Below are positions 29,339 through 37,084 of a stretch of DNA of 64,000 bases, piece by piece. This DNA comes from Lautropia sp. GTDB lineage: Bacteria; Pseudomonadota; Gammaproteobacteria; Burkholderiales; Burkholderiaceae_E. Position numbers and translations under genes: made by a program. Position 1 is the stretch's first letter. Every line of letters begins with the position of its first letter. Under the pieces are notes generated by a model that searched no databases, had not been told where the DNA came from, and saw only the letters and a list, made by a program, of their open reading frames with translations. Location: assembly GCA_030532425.1 (NCBI GenBank), contig JAUNLD010000007.1, positions 1 through 64,000 on the forward strand. Reading direction: 5' to 3'.

Positions 29339-29368
29339 ATGCCCGCCTGGTCGGGCATTTCCTTTTTC
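29339..29368 (+). terminator. intrinsic terminator-like hairpin
   Basis: Stem ATGCCCG / CGGGCAT with a six-base loop (29339-29358) followed by TTCCTTTTTC. It ends six bases before the Shine-Dalgarno of the hydrolase gene, so it either ends the transferase/dehydrogenase transcript or acts as a partial stop that lowers expression of the hydrolase genes. Confidence 0.65.
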
Positions 29369-29388
29369 TGGTTTTCGGGAGACAGGCT

Positions 29389-30480
29389 GTGGTGCCTCTG
29401 GAGATTCCCGCAGGCAGCGGCCGCCGGCTGGCTGCGCTGCATCATCCGCCGACGGGCCCCCGCCGGAACCGTGCGGTGCTCATCATCAACCCGCTGGGGC
29501 AGGAGGCCGTGCGGGCACACCGCCTGCTGCGGGTGCTGGCCGACCGGCTGGCGCGCAACGGCGTCGACGTGCTGCGCTTCGACCTGCATGGCTGTGGCGA
29601 TTCCTCCGGTGATGATCTGGATGGCGAGATGAAGGGCTGGCAGGACGACGTCCTGGCTGCCCACCGCTGGCTGCTGGACCACACCGGTGCGCAGGCCGTG
29701 GGCTGGCTGGGCATTCGCCTGGGCTTTGCCATCGGCTGGCAGGCGGCTGCCCATTTTGAGCAGGGCCGGCCGGACACGGCGCACGGTGCCGGGCCGAACG
29801 CATGCCCGACGCAGGCCTCGCCGTCTGCACCGGGCACCGCCCTGGCCGGCCAGGATGCCGGCCAGCAGCAGGGCGGGCGCCGTGCCGGTGCAGCGGCGTC
29901 GCAGGTGTCGGCCAGCCAGCAGTGCCGGCAATGGCTGACGGAAGGGCCGGCCCCTGATCGCCTGATCGGCTGGGATCCGGTGGTGGTGGGCAATGTGTAC
30001 CTGGATGCGCTGTGGCGCGACCACAAGGCGGCGGTGACGCGTGCCTTCAGCCTGCCGACGGTGCCGGACCGGCTGCTGCGTCGGCAGCGCACGGAAGGTG
30101 ACCTGTCGGAGGCGATGGGCTTTGCGCTGTCGCCGCGCCTGTTGCGCCAGATCCGGGCACTCGATCAGCAGGACTGGACGGCCCTGCCCGTGCCACGGGT
30201 GGCGGTGCTGCAATCGAATGCCGCGCTGCCGTGGCCGGCCGCCCGCCGCGCGCCGGCGATGCAGCTGGAGGCTGTCGATGTCGATTTCGACTGGACCTCG
30301 GAAGAAGCGCTGAACACGCCGCTGGTGCCCGATGCGGCACTGCGGCGGCTGGTGCCGTGGTTGTCGCTGGAGGCTGAAGCAGCCGGTGCGCCGGCTGACG
30401 CAGGGCCGGCCGCGCCAGCGCAGCAGGCTGCCGCCGGCGCCGCTTCAAGTCCACGCACACAGGGGCAGCAGCATGGCTGA
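29389..30480 (+). CDS. alpha/beta hydrolase-like, exosortase A system-associated type 2
   Basis: 363-aa alpha/beta-hydrolase-fold protein. Starts at GTG 29389 with GGGAG at 29375-29380. N-terminal strands VLIINPLGQEAVRAHRLLRVLADRLARNG and LRFDLHGCGDSSGD are typical of the EPS-locus hydrolases. The nucleophile elbow reads LGIRLG: Arg110 stands where Ser is normal, which I recall as common in the type 2 family. An Ala/Gln-rich unstructured insert (about residues 125-180) and a Pro/Ala-rich tail (from about 325) look like expansions. Overlaps the next hydrolase gene by eight bases. Substrate unknown. Confidence 0.72.
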   Translation: MVPLEIPAGSGRRLAALHHPPTGPRRNRAVLIINPLGQEAVRAHRLLRVLADRLARNGVDVLRFDLHGCGDSSGDDLDGEMKGWQDDVLAAHRWLLDHTGAQAVGWLGIRLGFAIGWQAAAHFEQGRPDTAHGAGPNACPTQASPSAPGTALAGQDAGQQQGGRRAGAAASQVSASQQCRQWLTEGPAPDRLIGWDPVVVGNVYLDALWRDHKAAVTRAFSLPTVPDRLLRRQRTEGDLSEAMGFALSPRLLRQIRALDQQDWTALPVPRVAVLQSNAALPWPAARRAPAMQLEAVDVDFDWTSEEALNTPLVPDAALRRLVPWLSLEAEAAGAPADAGPAAPAQQAAAGAASSPRTQGQQHG

Positions 30481-31363
30481 GGAATACCGCGAACAGTTTC
30501 TTGGGCTGAAAACAGCCACCCATCTGGTGGGCACACTCACCACGCCGTCGCAGGCGGCACCGCGGCTGGGGGTGCTGCTGTTCAATGCCGGGGTGATCCA
30601 CCGCGTCGGTCCGCACCGGGTCAACGTCAAGCTGGCGCGCGCGCTGGCCTGCAACGGCATGGCCTCACTGCGCCTGGACCTGAGCGGTCTGGGTGACAGC
30701 CGGCGTAGCGGGGGTACCGAGGCGATGCTGGATCAGGTGCGTGCCGATCTGCGCGCAGCCGTCGATGAGCTGGTGGCACGCACCGGTGTGCAGCGGGTGG
30801 TGCTGGCTGGCATCTGTTCGGGGGCCGAATATGGTTACCAGTACGTGCTGGATGATCCGCGCGTCACGGGCCTGGTGATGGTGGATGGCTACAGCTTTGC
30901 CAACCGCAAGACGCGCTTCCTGCGCTATGCGTTGCGGCTGCGCACACTGACCTGGCCGGTGCTGAAGAAGGCGCTGCAGGGGCGGATGGCGCGCCTGAGG
31001 CAGGGCCACCAGGCCGCGCCCGACACACCCGTCGATTACGGGCTGCCCTCGATCACGGCCAACGAGTTCGGGCGCGGGCTGGCCGAGCGGATGCGCAAGG
31101 GCGTGAGGATCCTGATGATCTTTACCGGCAGCATCCTGCAGCGCTACAACCATGCGGGCCAGTTCCGCAGCGTGATGAAGCAGGCCAACCTGCCGCCCGA
31201 GGATCAGGCCCTGCTGAGCAGTGGTGCCGTGCGTTGCGACTTCATCCCCGAGATCGACCACACGCTGAGCACGGTCGATGGCCAGCAGCGCTACATCACC
31301 ACCCTGCTGCCGTGGCTGCGGATCCTGGACGAGGAGTTGCGGCAACCAGCCGTACGGCGCTGA
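30473..31363 (+). CDS. alpha/beta hydrolase, exosortase A system-associated type 1
   Basis: 296-aa cytoplasmic alpha/beta-hydrolase-fold protein. The elbow is AGICSGAEYG: Cys115 occupies the nucleophile position of G-x-Nu-x-G. A conserved LRLDLSGLGDSRRSG segment and a late His (EIDHTLS) fit the fold. Resembles the type 1 hydrolase of PEP-CTERM/exosortase EPS loci, whose substrate is unknown. ATG 30473 lies within the end of the previous gene (overlap ATGGCTGA), so the pair is probably translationally coupled. Confidence 0.75.
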   Translation: MAEEYREQFLGLKTATHLVGTLTTPSQAAPRLGVLLFNAGVIHRVGPHRVNVKLARALACNGMASLRLDLSGLGDSRRSGGTEAMLDQVRADLRAAVDELVARTGVQRVVLAGICSGAEYGYQYVLDDPRVTGLVMVDGYSFANRKTRFLRYALRLRTLTWPVLKKALQGRMARLRQGHQAAPDTPVDYGLPSITANEFGRGLAERMRKGVRILMIFTGSILQRYNHAGQFRSVMKQANLPPEDQALLSSGAVRCDFIPEIDHTLSTVDGQQRYITTLLPWLRILDEELRQPAVRR

Positions 31364-31469
31364 ACGCAGAGGTGGCGGCCGGCGTGGCATGGGCTGCGCC
31401 GGCCTTTGTGCAAGCGGCACCAGGCTTTGCGGTAAAGTGAAAGGTTTGTTCCTTCAGGAAGAAACCTCG

Positions 31470-32324
31470 ATGTTGCTGGTGGGAGATCCCGTTGACTGGC
31501 TCTTGCCGATGCCGATGACCCTGGCATTGTGCGTGCTGCTGTTCTGGGTGTGGAAGACATGCTGGCCTGCCAGCCGGCGGCTGCGTCGATGGGCGCTGGG
31601 GCTGCTGATCCTGTGGTTTGGCCTGGCCTCTACGCCGGCGCTCATCAACCTGGGGGTCAGACAGATGGAAGGACCCGCACAAAGCGTGAGCGCGCAGGTG
31701 GCGGGGCTGGGCAAGGCCGATTTCGTCATCGTGCCTTCCAGCGGCTCACCGGGCGTCAGCAGCCCGCAGGCGGTGCTGGATCTGGGCGGCTATCAGCGCC
31801 TGATTGCCGCCATCGAGGCCTGGCACCACACGGGGGGCGAGCTGGTGTTCATGGGGGGCATGGCCGCCCGGGCTGACGATTCGCTGGCGGGGCAGATGCG
31901 GCGGATCGCCATCGAGATGGGGGTTCCGGCCAGACAGATCAGCATCGTGCCCGGCAGCACCACCACCTGGGAAGACATGTCGGGTGCGGCGCGGCTGGTG
32001 GCCGCGCGTTTTCCGAAGGCCGGGATCCGGCTGGACCGCGCCGATGCGCGTGTGCGGGTGCAGCCGCTGGGGGCGCCGATGGCCCCCGTGCAGGATCACC
32101 ACCCACGCGTGGTGCTGGTGACCAGCGCCATCCACATGAAGCGGACGATGATGACGGCCAACCATCTTGGGATCAAGGCAGTGCCGCTGAACAGCAATTA
32201 TCGCCAGATTGCGGCACCTTCCTGGCGCGCCTGGTTTCCCAACAATGGCGCCGTCTGGAGCATCCGCGCGCTGCTGCACGAATGGGTGGGCATGCAGGCG
32301 TATCGGCTGAGTGGCCGGGGGTGA
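31470..32324 (+). CDS. YdcF-like DUF218 membrane protein
   Basis: 284-aa protein with two N-terminal membrane helices (LPMPMTLALCVLLFWVWKT and ALGLLILWFGLASTPALI), then the DUF218 domain: ADFVIVPSSGSPG, GELVFMGGMAARADDS, PGSTTTWEDM, VLVTSAIHMKRTMM and NNGAVWSIRALLHEWVG. Family members are involved in envelope or polysaccharide processes (SanA/ElyC-like) with unclear chemistry. AGGAAGA at 31456-31462 precedes ATG 31470. Last gene of the rightward EPS set. Confidence 0.82.
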   Translation: MLLVGDPVDWLLPMPMTLALCVLLFWVWKTCWPASRRLRRWALGLLILWFGLASTPALINLGVRQMEGPAQSVSAQVAGLGKADFVIVPSSGSPGVSSPQAVLDLGGYQRLIAAIEAWHHTGGELVFMGGMAARADDSLAGQMRRIAIEMGVPARQISIVPGSTTTWEDMSGAARLVAARFPKAGIRLDRADARVRVQPLGAPMAPVQDHHPRVVLVTSAIHMKRTMMTANHLGIKAVPLNSNYRQIAAPSWRAWFPNNGAVWSIRALLHEWVGMQAYRLSGRG

Positions 32325-32358
32325 CTGCGCTGACAGCGCCTGATGAGGGTCACGACCG

Positions 32359-32646
32359 GTGTCCGGGAAGCCGGGAACCGAGGAGATCGACAGTCGCCTC
32401 ATGCCTGGCCACGGGAAAGGCGATCTCATCAAGGGCGCCTTCAACCGTTCCTGCGTGGGCGTGCTGGTCGAGCGCTACAGCCGTTACCTGATTCCGTGCA
32501 AGATGGACGACGGCACCGCCGAGCCGGTGCTGGAAGGTTTCACCCGGCAGATGAAGAAGATGCCTGCCTTCATGCGCAAGAGCGTGACCTGCGACTGTGG
32601 CAGCGAGGGGGCGTCCACGCCTGGCACTGGATGCTCAGACCCCTGA
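32359..32646 (+). pseudogene. IS30-family transposase remnant
   Basis: A roughly 95-codon fragment matching the middle of IS30 transposases: DSRLMPGHGKGDLIKGAFNRSCVGVLVERYSRY, KMDDGTAEPVLEGFTRQM and SVTCDCGSEG. The first catalytic Asp (GKGDLI) and a second (TCD) remain, but the N-terminal DNA-binding part and the final Glu region are missing. No terminal inverted repeats or target duplication were found. It marks an old insertion at the right end of the rightward EPS set. Confidence 0.75.
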
Positions 32647-32955
32647 CGAAGTCATGACCTAGCTGCTTGATGACTACGTCTGGTTCCATCTTCTCAAAGA
32701 TTGGAGCCTCCTCAAAACCCGGGGCGGTTCACATAACCCATGAGGAATGATCTGCGCAAAGGTGCGCTGGCGGTACTCTTCGAGGTGGCTGGGGGCAAGG
32801 AGGGATACCGGAAGCTGACAGGCGTTGCCGGTGGGCATGCCCAGTTTCGCTGTGACAAAGGACAGGCAACGGCGTTGCCGATTCGTAAATAAGTGTTGAA
32901 AATAGCCTCGCAAGGTTATAGAGTGTGGAATGAGAAACATTGAATAACATTTGGC
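32647..32955. other. intergenic stretch after transposase remnant
   Basis: About 310 bases before the frameshifted exported-protein gene. Composition drops in GC from about 32880 onward. No coding frame here resembles a known family; it contains the promoter-like elements listed next. Confidence 0.4.
32896..32922 (+). promoter_or_regulatory. putative sigma70-type promoter
   Basis: TTGAAA (32896-32901), a 15-base spacer and TATAGA (32917-32922), the spacer being shorter than the usual 17. It lies 47 bases ahead of the ATG at 32969 in an AT-rich patch. Confidence 0.4.
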
Positions 32956-32958
32956 ATG

Positions 32959-32963
32959 GGAGG
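32959..32963 (+). promoter_or_regulatory. Shine-Dalgarno deciding the start at 32969
   Basis: GGAGG (within GGGAGG) lies about six bases ahead of ATG 32969. The longer frame in the other register starts at ATG 32956, inside the same motif and with no site of its own, which favours 32969 as the true start. Confidence 0.6.
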
Positions 32964-32968
32964 TTCTT

Positions 32969-34059
32969 ATGAAGGGACGCGCCATTCTTGCAGGGTTGTG
33001 GGTCTGGCGCATGTACTGCCGGCACAGTCAGCGCCTCCAGCCTCACATCGCACGTCGGATTGCAGCAATGCTGCTTTTGGAGAAGGTTCCGAATGCCATG
33101 GGTCATCCACGCCACCCCGGCAGATCGTGATTCATGCGATCAGCACGGGTGATGGTGTGGATGGCGAGTTGATCGAAAAAATCGAGCTGTGTGCGAAAGA
33201 GAAATGTCGTTCAGCCAGGAGGATCAGCTCGAATCTGCCGATCGAGGCAAGGCCTGATGGAAGTGCCCTCATGATAGGTCAGGCACAATTTGATGAGCTA
33301 ACGCTGTCGAACGTGACGGTTGAGGTCAGGGACTTTCGGTCGGGTCCGTTACGGCGGGTCAGTATCGATCTGAGTGATGATGGGCAGGCAAATAAACCAC
33401 ATGGAGACGCCCTGATCCTGCTGGATTTCTTTCGTGATCGTGCGTGCCGAGAAAACTGCTTGCGCATACGGCGGGCCAGTCTGGCCTACAGACTGGATGA
33501 TGTTCGGTACTTGTTTTATTCCCCTGACAAGGGGGTAAGGGCGAATATCGACCATGGTATCACCCTGGACATCCCGGCAAGGGCTTTGGATGTGTCGATG
33601 ATCGTATATGCGAGCTCGAGATATGGCTATGGGTCTTTCCCTTCGCTGGAGTTGTTCCCGGGCATGGTTTTCAAGAAGCCCGTGTCGGTCATCTATGACC
33701 TGGAGTTTTTCGAAGGCAGGTGGAAGCTTGATTTTTTCGAAGGACGTCTTTCAGAAGATGGAAGGAAGTTCGAGATAGAGGTCAATAAATCTGGGCGTGT
33801 TAAGGTTCCTGTTCGTGGAAAGACGGTCGGCGTTAAATCTCCTGTTGTTGGAAGCCTGAAAGAGGAGTTTGATCTTTGTTTGCAGTTTTCAAGATCCCAT
33901 AGAAGGAACAGGCTATCAACGGAGTTGTTCTCCAAAGGTTGGTCTGCGATGAATGATTGCGGGCATTTGCATCCATATGTGCACTTGTTTGTTGTCGGTG
34001 GGTTTGTTGGGTGGGGTATAGATGTTGTTTATAATTCTACAGAGGTCCGACGTGGGTAG
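32969..34059 (+). pseudogene. hypothetical exported protein, apparent one-base frameshift
   Basis: The well-placed start at 32969 reads MKGRAILAGLW and then leaves frame at a GGG tract (33000-33002). Adding one G gives MKGRAILAGLWG followed by LAHVLPAQSAPPAS, a textbook signal peptide ending AQSA, and continues in the long frame to 34059. The mature part (about 340 aa) has no family I recognise; it contains several Cys, charged stretches and a C-terminal hydrophobic LFVVGGFVGWGIDVV segment. Codon use is less GC-biased than the neighbours, consistent with acquisition. As sequenced it is broken; a sequencing error is possible. Confidence 0.6.
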
Positions 34060-34269
34060 AAGGATCTCTTGTTGACTCCGTTGGATGAGTACAAGGGGTA
34101 AGACATTGGCCTGGCGGGTGGAGTAGGTCGTGTCCTCAGGTTGTCTTCTTCAGATAAACCGTATGCGATCCCGTCTGATTTGTGTCGAATTTTTATTGAA
34201 TATGGTGTCTTGAATGCCATATTGCTGGATGGGGCCCTAGTACGCAGCCAGTCGTTGGCGGTAAGCTGG

Positions 34270-34875
34270 TTAATCCAATGGAGTTGTAAGGCGGTCGATC
34301 CGTACAAGCTGCAAGACCCGCCCGCGTGTTGCATCGGCGTTCGAGCGGAAAGCCAGCTCGTAGCGCAGCCGGCGGTTGTCCGTCAGTACCAGGTGGGTGT
34401 AGGGCGGGATGTGCAGGCAGTCGTTGATGATGCTGATGCCATGCTGCTTCAGCTGCTGGCGGATGCGCGCGTGCGCTTGAGGCGATCTCAGGCGAGCGAT
34501 GCGGGCCTGGGGGTCTGCGCTGCCGCTACCCGGCCGCTCATGTGTGGCCCGCACGGCGCTGGCGCTGACAAAGCTGCCGTTCACGACACGGCCGCTCCCG
34601 GATATCGTCAGGAGACGAATGGCTGCCTTGTCGGCCTGCGCCGCCTCGCGCGCCAGAAAGGCTGCATCCAGCCCGGTGTCCGAGAACATCCAGCCGGTAT
34701 CCAGTTCCTTCAGCCACAGGCGTAGCGGTTGTTTCAGGGGCTGGTTGCCCAGACCGATGTACAGGTCGGGCAGCACGCTTGTGCCCCGGTAGGCAAACAG
34801 GTGCATCAGCCGCACGCCGTCGCTGGCGGCGGGCGGAATCTCTGCCCGGCCGTAGGGGGCAAACGTGTGCTGCAT
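34270..34875 (-). CDS. hypothetical protein, probably N-terminally severed
   Basis: 201 codons from ATG 34875 with no recognised family; contains VRLMHLFAYRGTSVLPDLYIGLGNQPLKQ and ends in a basic LVRIDRLTTPLD. The reading frame is open upstream of the ATG (reading WEDEPTTPLFYNPSTG before it), which argues the ATG is internal. A one-base change in the C6 tract 34924-34929 would join it to the frame at 34930-35072. Normal high GC, unlike the gene to its left. Confidence 0.5.
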   Translation of the reverse strand: MQHTFAPYGRAEIPPAASDGVRLMHLFAYRGTSVLPDLYIGLGNQPLKQPLRLWLKELDTGWMFSDTGLDAAFLAREAAQADKAAIRLLTISGSGRVVNGSFVSASAVRATHERPGSGSADPQARIARLRSPQAHARIRQQLKQHGISIINDCLHIPPYTHLVLTDNRRLRYELAFRSNADATRGRVLQLVRIDRLTTPLD

Positions 34876-34929
34876 GCCGGTGCTGGGGTTGTAGAACAGC
34901 GGGGTTGTTGGCTCATCCTCCCACCCCCC

Positions 34930-35072
34930 AGATAGGCGGCATCCACGCTGTGCAGGCGCAGGGAGCCTGCCCCATCGGTCGGTGTGGCCGCCGATGCATC
35001 CTCATGGGGCTGGTTCGAGCAGTCATCATGCCCGCATGCCATGCCATTCATGCCTGCCTTTTTGCCAGACAT
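34930..35072 (-). pseudogene. N-terminal fragment of the preceding hypothetical gene
   Basis: From ATG 35072 a short frame reads to LRLHSVDAAYLGG. Adding one base to the adjacent C6/G6 tract would continue it as WEDEPTTPLFYNPSTG into the 34270-34875 frame, giving a protein of about 250 aa. No clear Shine-Dalgarno or signal peptide, so the true start is uncertain. Confidence 0.4.
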
Positions 35073-35163
35073 GAGGGCAGCAGCTGCCCCTGGCCCGCTA
35101 CGATAGCACTCGGGGGTTTTTCATGCGTCTTTCCCGCGTCTGACCACGCCCTGGGGTTGCCGG

Positions 35164-36810
35164 TCAGCGATCGAGTGCGCCGGCCGGCAGTGCGGTCAGA
35201 TAGGTTTCGACATCATGCGCGTTGCTGCTGTTCCAGGTGGAATTGAACAGCATGCGGGTGAAGTCGGGGTTGACGGTGGCGTGTGGTTCGGTCCAGTACG
35301 CGTCGATGCCGGGTGCCGAGGCCAGGGTGCTGTCGACGTGGGCAATGGGCCGGAAACGCGGACGGGCTTCCAGGCTGACGGCAAACATCTTGCGATGAAG
35401 CCATTGCTGATGTGCGGTGTTGCGTACCGGTGCGCGCATGTTGTCGGCGTGGTATTCGGCATAGGTGGAGACCAGCACCCAGCCTGGCTTGCGATAGGCC
35501 TTGCCGGAAATGTGCAGCGCGGTGGCGGTACGACCGGGGTATACCGGGAACAGCGAGAATTTGCGGCCGTTGCGCAGGTTGGTCGAAAACACTTCGCCTG
35601 CCTGATAGTCGACGGCCACGTAGGCGTCGACCTGATTCTTGTCGAGCGCGATGTCGGAATGCTCGGACTTGTGGTGCAGTTGCAGCCAGGGCTGGCTGCC
35701 GCGTCCCGGGAAATAGGGTGTCTTGAAGTCGCGGGTGTACGAGCGGGTGCCCATCCGGCCGTCGCTGGAGACGACACAGTAATGCCCGCTGGGACTCATG
35801 CTGACGTGATCGGGGCGTTCCTGCACGTCGATGCCGCCGACGATGCGCTGTTCCTTCATGTCCCAGGTGAAGACGCCGTGCGTGCTCCAGTTGTGGGTGT
35901 TTTCGGCCTGGAAGCACCAGTAGCGCTGATCGAAGGAGGGCGAGCCTTCCGAGCGGGTCCAGGCGGCGTTGGCGCCGGGCCAGCGCTTGCGCACCTGGGC
36001 GCTCATGTCGGCCACCAGGCGCGAGCGGTTGCTGCGCACGTCCAGCAGATGGATCTGCATGCCGACGCCGTTGCGGTTCAGGTAGTAAAGCCGGTTGGGA
36101 TCAAGATAATGCCATTGGGGTTCGGCATCGCCGGCCAGCCCGTTCAGCCGCTTGATCGGCTTGAGGGTGCGGGCGTCGTACAGGAACCAGTGGCCGTCGC
36201 GGGCTGACATCAGCATGAAGGTGCTGTTGGCGTTGAAGGCCTGGCGGCGCGAGTAATCGTTGCGGTGATAGGGGGCAGCGCTGGTGTTGTCGGTGACGCG
36301 GGCCACGCAGCTGCGGTAGGTGGGGTCGGTGATGGCGGTGCCGATGGCCGGGCGGGCCACGCCGGGGATGCGGGCATTCTCGATGCCGGCAGGCAGGGCA
36401 TGATTGTGGGCGAGCACACCGTTGCAGACATCGGCCGACACGGGGGATGGCACGGCACGCAGGACGCGCTGGTGGGCGTGGACCGCTTCGTCTTCGGCCT
36501 CAGGCCCGCTTGTGGTGCTGTCGGTGTGGGGGTGTGCCGGCAGGGCCAGGCTGTCGTCCAGGCCATGCGCCAGCGCGGCAATCGGCTTGTCGGTGCTGTG
36601 GGCAGATGAGGCGCTGGAATTGTCGGGGGATTCGCCGCTGCCACAGGCAGCCAGGCCCAGCATCAGCACGGCACCCGACAGCAGGCGGGTGCCCAGGCGT
36701 GATGCGGGTGCTTGTCGGGTCAGGCGATCCAGGTCAGGACCGTGAAGGGCAGGGCGGGCTGGCTGGCTGACAGGGCCGCAGGGGCGGATGTCGTCAATAT
36801 TGTTAGGCAT
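35164..36810 (-). CDS. beta-propeller lipoprotein, paralog A
   Basis: 548-aa predicted lipoprotein: hydrophobic SGAVLMLGLAAC gives a lipobox Cys at residue 56 from ATG 36810 (frame open further upstream). After a polar linker the rest consists of repeated beta-strand units of the TolB/WD-like propeller kind (DGHWFLYDARTLKPIKRL, MQIHLLDVRSNRSRLVADM, VFTWDMKEQRIVGGIDV, PDHVSMSPSGHYCVVSSDG). Strongly similar to the adjacent gene at 37085. Function unknown; propellers of this kind include polysaccharide lyases and scaffolds, and the EPS context makes a surface-polysaccharide role plausible but unproven. Confidence 0.65.
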   Translation of the reverse strand: MPNNIDDIRPCGPVSQPARPALHGPDLDRLTRQAPASRLGTRLLSGAVLMLGLAACGSGESPDNSSASSAHSTDKPIAALAHGLDDSLALPAHPHTDSTTSGPEAEDEAVHAHQRVLRAVPSPVSADVCNGVLAHNHALPAGIENARIPGVARPAIGTAITDPTYRSCVARVTDNTSAAPYHRNDYSRRQAFNANSTFMLMSARDGHWFLYDARTLKPIKRLNGLAGDAEPQWHYLDPNRLYYLNRNGVGMQIHLLDVRSNRSRLVADMSAQVRKRWPGANAAWTRSEGSPSFDQRYWCFQAENTHNWSTHGVFTWDMKEQRIVGGIDVQERPDHVSMSPSGHYCVVSSDGRMGTRSYTRDFKTPYFPGRGSQPWLQLHHKSEHSDIALDKNQVDAYVAVDYQAGEVFSTNLRNGRKFSLFPVYPGRTATALHISGKAYRKPGWVLVSTYAEYHADNMRAPVRNTAHQQWLHRKMFAVSLEARPRFRPIAHVDSTLASAPGIDAYWTEPHATVNPDFTRMLFNSTWNSSNAHDVETYLTALPAGALDR

Positions 36811-37084
36811 TGAATGGAATGGGGCGATGATGTTGCGTTGGCTTGCCGGTGATGCTGAATGCACCAGGGCAGGCGGTTGCAAAACTACCATCGCGCCGAT
36901 GCCATGCCCTGCCGTTGGTCGGCCAGGGCTGCCTTTGGACGGTGGCGACCGATGAACGTGCGAAATGCCGGGCTGGACGGCCGCGAACATGCTGGCCAGT
37001 GGCTTGGCTTCATCGCCAAAAATACAGCCGAAAATGGCCTGTTTTCATGCCATTGCAGCCTGAATGGCGATGCAAGCCTTGATG
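36811..37084. other. spacer between tandem lipoprotein genes
   Basis: 274 bases. At its right edge, overlapping the stop of paralog B, lies a perfect hairpin GCCTTGA-TG-TCAAGGC (37076-37091) without a T run on the minus strand. Nothing else recognised. Confidence 0.4.

Noticed and set aside
34141..34725. 194-codon plus-strand frame
   Set aside because: Mostly antisense to the hypothetical gene at 34270-34875 and begins in AT-rich intergenic sequence; no family features.
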